Shown: one piece after another, positions 57,601 through 64,000 of the stretch
How the letters are laid out: the number at the start of each line of letters is the position of its first letter
Numbering within the stretch: position 1 is the first letter of the stretch
Source of the DNA: Protonemura montana
Taxonomy: Eukaryota > Arthropoda > Insecta > Plecoptera > Nemouridae
DNA length: 64,000 nucleotides
Reading direction: 5' to 3'
Assembly: GCA_947568835.1 (NCBI GenBank)
Contig: OX387602.1
Coordinates: 31,468,242 to 31,532,241 of the forward strand
The notes under the pieces: generated by a model
Told to the model about the DNA's origin: nothing
Seen by the model: only the letters and a program-made list of their open reading frames with translations
Databases searched by the model: none
Program-made: the position numbers and the translations under genes

Positions 57601-60600
57601 TATATTAAGGTTTTTCTTGGCACTTGAAATCCTGAGTCATATTTATGCATCAACTTTCAATTTATCAGCAGGAAATTTAGATAAAATTTGTATAACTATT
57701 AAAAAAAAATATATATATATTTAAACATAGATTTTAAAATTTGTTTATGGGTGACAGTTCACGTACAATCATAATGTCATTGGCGCAATTAGAGGAACAA
57801 TTAGCTATTTATAAGGAAAAATGCAAATGTAATGTTCGATTTCACAATTTTTTTAAAAGAAAATTATGATCGAGCGGGACATTCGCGGGACTTTTGAGTG
57901 AAAAGCGGGACAACGGGACTTTGCAAATAACTTAGCATGTAACGACTCACTATGAACTGTAAGTACGTGGGTTTGAACAACATCCTTGTTTCGCTGGGCG
58001 TGGCAAGAATAGTTCCCCGCGTGAATCAACTGTATGCGCGTCAAGTACAACGACCCGTCGCTGAATACGCGGACCTCCTCCTCGTTGAGCGCAGCGAGGT
58101 CAGCGTCGTTGCGTCGCCATACGATTGGAGGGGGCGGAGTCCCGGTCACGTCGCACTTTATCTCCACGTTGTCACCAACACGAGCTGACAGGTGATTCAC
58201 TTCCAGCGCTTTGTCCAGCGACACGACCGACACACCTGCAGGTTCCGTGGGGTGTTGAGACAGGGGCTTAGATAACAGATTGTTAACTTATAACAGATCG
58301 GTAACTTTTAACAGCTTGTTAACTTTTAACAGCTTGTTAACTTAAACAGCTTGTTAACTTGTAACAGCTTGTTAACTTATAACAGCTTGTTAACTAATAA
58401 CAGCTCGTTAACTAATAACAGCTCGTTAGCTAGCTTAACGACTGGTTAACTTAGCTAAGGTAGGCGTGCACTACTACAACATTACTGGGTGTTTATGATT
58501 GTTTTTAGACTCAAGTCTACTTGATGTAAACTTAGCACTTGTTTTAACAAAAACTATTTCAACTGGGTTTTCAATGCTAAGTGAAGAACAACTGAATTTC
58601 CCAACGTTTCGTAACTTGTACCTGTTACTTTATCAATCAAGGGTAAGAAATATTGGAAAATTGTCAGGACTGCTCTTACCCTTGATAAAGTAACAGGTAC
58701 AAGTTACGAAACGTTGGGAAATTCAGTTGTTCTTCACTTGGCATTCAAAACCCAGTTGAAATAGTTTTTGTTATTACTTGGTGTTGTCTTCGACAGGGAC
58801 CGGAATTTTTATGTTTTTCAGTTCCGTTTCCACGACACACAAAATTTAAATTTCGATTTTGATTCCTGAAAGCTCATATGAAAACTTCTGATTCCAGGAA
58901 TCGCACAATGAAAATTTTGATTTTGATTTTAATTTTTCTGTTCGGTCTCTTGCAAAACACAAATGATAAAATTAGCCGCCTCCAAGAATGAAACTGTAGC
59001 GTTATCACTTCGAAAAGTCGACGGCTTAAAGAATGGATTCGCAGTGGAACAAAAATACTACAATTAATCTTGATTCATGATAAAACAAAGTGACATATTT
59101 ATCAACCTTCACCTGTTTTATTCGCAGCTAGTTCAATTGACAGACCACACGGACAAAATGTTCATTTTCAATTGAATTTTTTCTGTAAAATCAAGAATTC
59201 TGATTTAGTAAAAATTCTAATTCTAATTCCAATTCCGGTCCCTGGTGGTCGGATTAATTAAAGGTTACGTGCAAGATTCGATCTCCGTGCTACATCGAGC
59301 TACACTGTTATAAAATCACTGACGGCAAGACAAGATAGTAAAGCGAATAGTAAATTAGTAAAATAAAAATTTCCGATTCTAATTCCAATTCCGGTCCCTG
59401 GTCCTCAGTTACATGCATGGTTCGATCTCCCTGCTATATTGAGCTACATCTCTGATGGCAAGACAAGATAGTAAAGCGGTTGTAAAGCCGGTGGAAGCAA
59501 CTTACTGTATAACTTACTAAACGCCAAATAAAACTCGTTGATGTTCAGTTTCCCGTCTTTGTCGGCGTCGTCGTAGTTCAGCATGTGACCAAGACTGCAA
59601 TCCTTGGCCAGTTGGTTCAACTGCTCACGACTGGCAATCTGGGAACAAAAGACAAATCGTGACAGCTCTTGACAGCTCATCACGGCTAGTGACAGCTGAC
59701 AGCTAGTGACAGCTCTTGACAGCTCATCACGGCTAGTGACAGCTGACAGCTAGTGACAGCTCTTGACAGCTCTTGACAGCTCTTGACAGCTAGTGACAGC
59801 TCATCACGGCTAGTGACAGCTGACAGCTGACAGCTAGTGACAGCTCTTGACAGCTCATGACAGCTCATCACGGCTAGTGACAGCTGACAGCTTGTGACCT
59901 TGTTACCTGGTCCAGTTCTTCTCGCTCGAGGAATCCGTTGTTGTTCTGGTCGTAATGGCTGAACATGATGCTCACGAGGTACTCTTTGCCCGAATTGCGG
60001 TTGTCTTCTGCCATCACCTTGGCGTGGTTGTAGAGCAGCAAGTTGTCCTGCAAACATAGACCATCATCAGCCCAACATCAGACCATCAGACCATCAGACC
60101 ATCAGACCATCATACACATGAGACCATCAGACCATCATACACATGAGACCATCAGACCATCATACACATGAGACCATCATCAGCCCACCATCAGACCATC
60201 ATACACATGAGACCATCAGACCATCATACACATGAGACCATCAGACCATCATACACATGAGACCATCATCAGCCCACCATCAGACCATCATACACATGAG
60301 ACCATCAGACCATCATACACATGAGACCATCAGACCATCATACACATGAGACCATCAGACCATCATACACATGAGACCATCAGACCATCATACACATGAG
60401 ACCATCAGACCATCATACACATGAGACCATCAGACCATCATACACATGAGACCATCAGACCATCATACACATGAGACCATCAGACCATCATACACATGAG
60501 ACCATCAGACCATCATACACATGAGACCATCAGACCATCAGACCATCATACACATGAGACCATCAGACCATCATACACATGAGACCATCAGACCATCATC

Positions 60601-63229
60601 AGCCCACCATCAGACCATCATACACATGAGACCATCAGACCATCATACACATGACCAGTTCTGTTCGGGTGAGAGGTTGGAGGGATTAAAGTTAAGCAAC
60701 ACTGCGCTGAGTCAGGTATTGGATGGGTGACCATCATACACATGACCAGTTCTGTTCGGGAGAGAGGTTGGAGGGATTAAAGTTAAGCAACACTGCGCTG
60801 AGTCAGGTATTGGATGGGTGACCATCATACACATGACCAGTTCTGTTCAGGAGAGAGGTTGGAGGGATTAAAGTTAAGCAACACTGCGCTGAGTCAGGTA
60901 TTGGATGGGTGACCATCATACACATGACCAGTTCTGTTCGGGAGAGAGGTTGGAGGGATGAAAGTTTAGCAACACTGCGCTGGGTCAGGTATTGGATGGG
61001 TGACCATCATACACATGACCAGTTCTGTTCGGGAGAGAGGTTGGAGGGATGAAAGTTTAGCAACACTGCGCTGGGTCAGGTATTGGATGGGTGACCATCA
61101 TACACATGACCAGTTCTGTTCGGGAGAGAGGTTGGAGGGATGAAAGTTAAGCAACACTGCGCTGGGTCAGGTATTGGATGGGTGACCATCATACACATGA
61201 CCAGTTCTGTTCGGGAGAGAGGTTGGAGGGATGAAAGTTAAGCAACACTGCGCTGGATCAGGTATTGAATGGGTGACCATCATACACATGACCAGTTCTG
61301 TTTGGGAGAGAGGTTGGAGGGATGAAAGTCAAGCAACACTGTGCTGGATCAGGTATTGGATGAGTGACCATCATACACATGACCAGTTCTGTTTGGGAGA
61401 GAGGTTGGAGGGATGAAAGTTAAGCAACACTGCGCTAGATCAGGTATTGGATGGGTGACCATCATACACATGACCAGTTCTGTTCGGGAGAGAGGTTGGA
61501 GGGATGAAAGTTAGTACAGCAACTTCACTCGCCTTGCTTATCAACCTCTCGACTGCATGGATTTGTGGAGGAATCCTGCTGTTGACTTACGTGGACTTCG
61601 GTTTCATCGACACTATTTGTCTGATCGAGTTGAGGCCAACATTTCTGAAATCGTCGTGCTTTTGAAAACATAGTAACAGGTGATCGCCATCAAAATTGTA
61701 TTTCCTGGCGAGATTTCGGCGTTGAAACACAGGCGGAGTTTTTTATTCAATTTAAATCTATTATAAACAATAGTTTTATTTGTAATTAGATAAGTAAAAT
61801 GTCTGAAAACTTTTTATTTACTCAAAATTATTTTTCTTGATGTAATAAAGAAATTACGAATCACTCAACTCTATTACTTCTTGGAAAACCGAAAGCGACA
61901 ACAAGAAGTTTGTTTTCCCGAGTTTCCCACAAATTTCCCGCAGAATAATTTGTTGAGTGGTATTTTATTAGTGACTCAACAATACGCGAGAATAAAACCA
62001 AGCAAACAAATTCGCTCTGATGTCGATTGTGTCACGGTCCGTATGAACCTTCTTGACGCTAATTTCAAACAATTGCTAGTTTACCGTAAAAAATGGACGA
62101 TGCTAACTGTCACTTCAAGTTTGAAGAAATTTCGTTTCGTTATTTCTCGCAGATTACTCGCATTTGAGACTGATTTACACTCAATTAATCTTGATTAATG
62201 CTAACCCCAACGATTGACAAACACGTATCGATATTTTGAATTATGTAATTTTAACGGTTTTTTTAAAAAGGACGACCGCAAGCGCCATCGGGTGGCAGCC
62301 CCCGTTACTACGTGTTGCCGGCCTCGTTTGCTCAGCGGTAAGTTTAATTTAAATACTGGTTCTTTAATTAAAAAAAAAAATGACAGTTGGGGAAGGATTT
62401 TTTTTTTGTGATCTTCGAACTGATCGCGATCTTTTGTGTATTTCACGATCTTTTTATTCGATCGCAAAAAGATTTTCCACGATATTTTAAAAAATATTGT
62501 TTTTCAACATGCAAGGCATTTCTGTTCCTGTTAAGTGTTAACAGACTGTTAATATTCTTCTTGTATTCTTGTCAATAAGTCATTGACCTCGTCGCATTGT
62601 CTTCCAACTGTTTCTATTTCAATATTGCATTTCCCAGCGCCTATTGGTGCTAGAAAAACACATTTTTTTTCAGAGATCACACGATTTTTTTACGAAAACA
62701 ATCTTTTAAATGAACTTGATCTTTTACTGAAACGAATTTGAATTTAAACTTAAAAAAAAAAGATCGCAAACTTTGATCTTTTTAAAATACTGTTTTTCGA
62801 CGACGATCTTCATCTTTTTTCAAAACGATTGTTTTTAGACTCATGTCTACTTGATGTAAACTTAGCACTTGTTTTAACAAAAACTAAATTTAGGCTACTA
62901 AATTTCCCTAAGAAATAATAATACTATAATAAATAATAATAATAATACTAAATTGGGAAATTTAGTAGCCCTTTACTAAGCATTCAAAACCCAGTTGAAA
63001 TATTTTTTTTTAATTGAAAACGATCTCCCCCAACTATGTCGGTAATTCATGTCGCGTTATGGCAGACAAACCTTCATAATCTCATACTCCTGGATGGAGC
63101 AATCTTCCTTCTCGAAGTACGTGTCAGCGTCGATGTCGGCCAGATTCTCCTCAATCCTCTCACCTCCGTGGTACACCTGCGTCACGTTCACTTGTGAAGG
63201 CGACGTGACAGCTTTGTGCAGAGCGTCAT
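51689..63229 (-). CDS. FSTL4/5: Follistatin-like 4/5 protein, 12 exons, 5' end beyond window
   Basis: Exons: 63229-63072, 60047-59907, 59638-59506, 58235-57951, 57411-57314, 56555-56357, 55973-55852, 55045-54908, 54359-53993, 53549-53349, 53048-52902, 51918-51689. Phases agree throughout. In order: a post-Kazal segment (EDCSIQEYEIMK), EF-hands DQNNNGFLEREEL and DADKDGKLNINEF, Ig domain 1 (VEIKCDVTG ... HAGNYSCHAQ), Ig domain 2 (EWLKNDEPL ... DTGAYMCQATNVGG), then a long C-terminal region with QVWVLNW, FGRPHVSPNSRSVVTL and GVFGHYMVTPANEALFVVNG, the propeller-like part of FSTL4/FSTL5. It stops shortly after NVVWV, as the vertebrate proteins do. These are secreted glycoproteins; the signal peptide and Kazal domain should lie right of 64000. 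I cannot tell whether it is the FSTL4 or FSTL5 type, as it may predate their split. Confidence 0.93.
51985..52757 (+). mobile_element. 5S-derived SINE with five tandem heads (FSTL intron 11)
   Basis: Plus orientation. It begins with the 5S-like GAGATCACCGAAGTTAAGCA; C-box regions lie at 52041, 52132, 52223, 52314 and 52405 (91-bp period). A full body follows and ends near CACACCACAAATAAATAAAT. Confidence 0.9.
53555..53640 (+). repeat. Two copies of the 41-bp unit
   Basis: CATGGATAGAGCATAGGATC and the following copy match the RAD21 intron 10 minisatellite about 37 kb away. Confidence 0.9.
53868..53955 (-). repeat. Hammerhead-family repeat, short fragment
   Basis: TTTTTAGACTCATGTCTACA to GAATGCTAAGTGAA, inside the intron just downstream of exon 9 (53993) of the FSTL gene. 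Confidence 0.8.
54640..54822 (+). repeat. Hammerhead-family repeat copy
   Basis: GCATTTAGGAAGCTTGAACT to AACCCAGTTGAAATAG. The core is TTGATAA with arms GTAAC/GTTAC, then GAAACGTTGGG, so the core is partly decayed. Confidence 0.85.
56050..56260 (-). mobile_element. tRNA-derived SINE, full (FSTL intron)
   Basis: Minus orientation: 5' flank, head with A- and B-box text (GGACTTGAACCCCGATCGCC on plus strand), then body and the tail GCGCGGGGTATTTTATTATT. Confidence 0.85.
56590..56745 (-). mobile_element. tRNA-derived SINE, second copy
   Basis: Same family as 56050-56260, shorter tail, separated from it by a single FSTL exon (56357-56555). Confidence 0.85.
56811..57239. mobile_element. TTAA-flanked foldback MITE with about 200-bp arms
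   Basis: 429 bp. Arms start ACCGTTGAGTG(TG)CA..TTCTAGGTAGAG and are near-perfect inverted copies. TTAA lies at both ends (56807-56810 and 57240-57243), the piggyBac-type target duplication. The central loop is about 50 bp. No coding sequence. Confidence 0.75.
58270..58450 (+). repeat. Short minisatellite, CAGCTTGTTAACTT unit
   Basis: About ten imperfect 17-20-bp units between exons 58235 and 59506 of the FSTL gene. Confidence 0.9.
58497..58775. repeat. Inverted pair of hammerhead-family repeats
   Basis: 58497-58645 is minus oriented and 58648-58775 plus oriented, forming a long imperfect hairpin centred near 58646. Confidence 0.85.
59639..59906 (+). repeat. Intron made largely of GACAGCT-based repeats
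   Basis: The short intron between the two EF-hand exons is mostly degenerate 10-16-bp units of CTAGTGACAGCT, CTTGACAGCT and CATCACGGCT. Confidence 0.9.
60056..60655 (+). repeat. 25-bp minisatellite abutting an FSTL splice acceptor
   Basis: More than twenty units of ACCATCAGACCATCATACAC + ATGAG. ACCATCATACACATGA is also the sequence after the C-box of the 5S SINE that follows directly at 60645. The array begins within 10 bp of the acceptor of exon 60047-59907. Confidence 0.95.
60645..61600 (+). mobile_element. 5S-derived SINE with nine tandem heads
   Basis: C-box regions from 60716 to 61444 at exact 91-bp steps (nine units), then a body truncated near GGAGGAATCCTGCTGTTG. This is the largest head array in the window. 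Confidence 0.92.
62386..63037 (-). mobile_element. hAT-like GATC-rich MITE, inverted copy with nested insertion
   Basis: Reverse-complement match to 17325-17680 (CACTTAACAGGAACAAAAAT and TGCATGTTGAAAAAC regions). Ends CAGTTGGGGAAGGAT and GATCTCCCCCAACTATG are preserved. It is split by a rearranged hammerhead-family repeat at 62826-63010 and extra sequence near 62580-62680. Confidence 0.7.
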
Positions 63230-63404
63230 CTGCAAGAACCACAACCATTTCATCTGATTTTAAGTCCGAATACCGTAACAATTCATCTCCTATAACCAGG
63301 ACGTAGAGTCGACCACATTCTGGGCAAATAATTGGGCGCTGTACACATACACGTAATTGGTTAGTTAGTAAAAAAAAAGGCCAATTTGTTCGGGATTTTA
63401 TTTC

Positions 63405-63690
63405 AGAAAATACAAAATACGTTAGTTTTTAAGTTATTGACCCTGATTATTTTATTTAGATGCATTTAGGAAGCTTGAACTTGGTAATTGTTATAATTTT
63501 ATGTGGTTCTTTTGTTATTGGAAAATTGTCAGGACTGCTCTTACCCTTGATAAAGTAACAGGTACAAGTTACGAAACGTTGGGAAATTCAGTTGTTCTTC
63601 ACTTAGCATTGAAAACCCAGTTGAAATAGTTTTTGTTAAAACTAGTGCTAAGTTTACATCAAGTAGACATGAATCTAAAAACAATCGAGT
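63405..63690 (+). repeat. Longest copy of the hammerhead-bearing repeat family
   Basis: From about TTCAGAAAATACAAAATACG through GATGCATTTAGGAAGCTTGA, CTTGATAAAGTAACAGG, ACGAAACGTTGGGAAATTC to AAGTAGACATGAATCTAAAA. It serves as the reference for the fragments elsewhere in the window. No open frame. Confidence 0.85.
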
Positions 63691-64000
63691 GGGCAATTGC
63701 AGTGGTTAATTTGTAATGAAACAGTAGGCTACGCTCTCAATTGAATTCAGGTGCTGTTCTAGATCGTGTGTTTTCTTGGGAAGGGAACAAGGAAGCTGTG
63801 CTTTAAGGTGAAAAACATTGAAAAAATTTCTATACTCTCGCTATGCTTTGTCGGCGCTGCCTGACAAAGGCTAGCGTTGCCTGAGCTTAGCTAAGCTTAG
63901 CCTTGCTATCGCTTTGCGTTGTCATCATTATGAGCTTGTGTATTTGCCAATTATTTTTCAGAATGATAAGATTCTGTGAATATACCTACGTTCTGTTGAA

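Noticed and set aside
60056-60655. CRISPR-like regular array
   Set aside because: Units are contiguous, without unique spacers, in an animal intron; it is a minisatellite.
60645-61510. Tandem 5S rRNA gene array
   Set aside because: The 91-bp units hold only the inner part of 5S joined to SINE body sequence, so they are SINE heads and not 5S genes.

Overview
This is a eukaryotic window from a non-vertebrate animal. The genes are split by many GT-AG introns, repeats are dense, and two of the gene families (a follistatin-like 4/5 protein and a PAG/Cbp-type membrane adaptor) belong to animals. I cannot fix the phylum from sequence alone.

Layout, left to right. (1) 1-4109, minus strand: the 5' part of an F-box/LRR-type gene (FBXO33/FBXO39-like), running off the left edge. 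(2) 4110-6726: spacer with a LINE relic. (3) 6727-17938, plus strand: complete RAD21 cohesin kleisin, 12 coding exons, 762 residues; splice phases close exactly. Its introns hold a tandem Helitron-like pair, a TTAA-type foldback MITE, 5S- and tRNA-derived SINEs, two minisatellites and an hAT-like MITE. (4) 20566-27675, plus strand: complete CCT1/TCP1-alpha chaperonin subunit, 10 exons, 557 residues. (5) 27676-41046: about 13 kb of repeat-rich spacer with three LINE reverse-transcriptase relics, a cluster of tRNA-like sequences, and only weak hints of genes. (6) 41047-49390, minus strand: a 9-exon, 840-residue single-pass membrane adaptor resembling PAG1/Cbp, with about 40 tyrosine sites. (7) 51689-63229, minus strand: 12 exons of a follistatin-like 4/5 gene (EF-hands, two Ig domains, C-terminal propeller-like region); its 5' exons with the signal peptide and Kazal domain lie past the right edge.

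The housekeeping genes (cohesin, chaperonin) and the signalling/secreted genes show no operon-like logic; they are simply neighbours. The most notable items are the tyrosine-rich PAG-like scaffold with many Csk-SH2-type sites, a repeat family with one copy that keeps a hammerhead-ribozyme-like core, and SINEs (5S-derived and tRNA-derived) whose promoter-bearing heads are amplified in strict tandem (91 bp and 52 bp periods).

All exon boundaries were read by eye from splice signals, phase and family knowledge; no alignment or database search was run.
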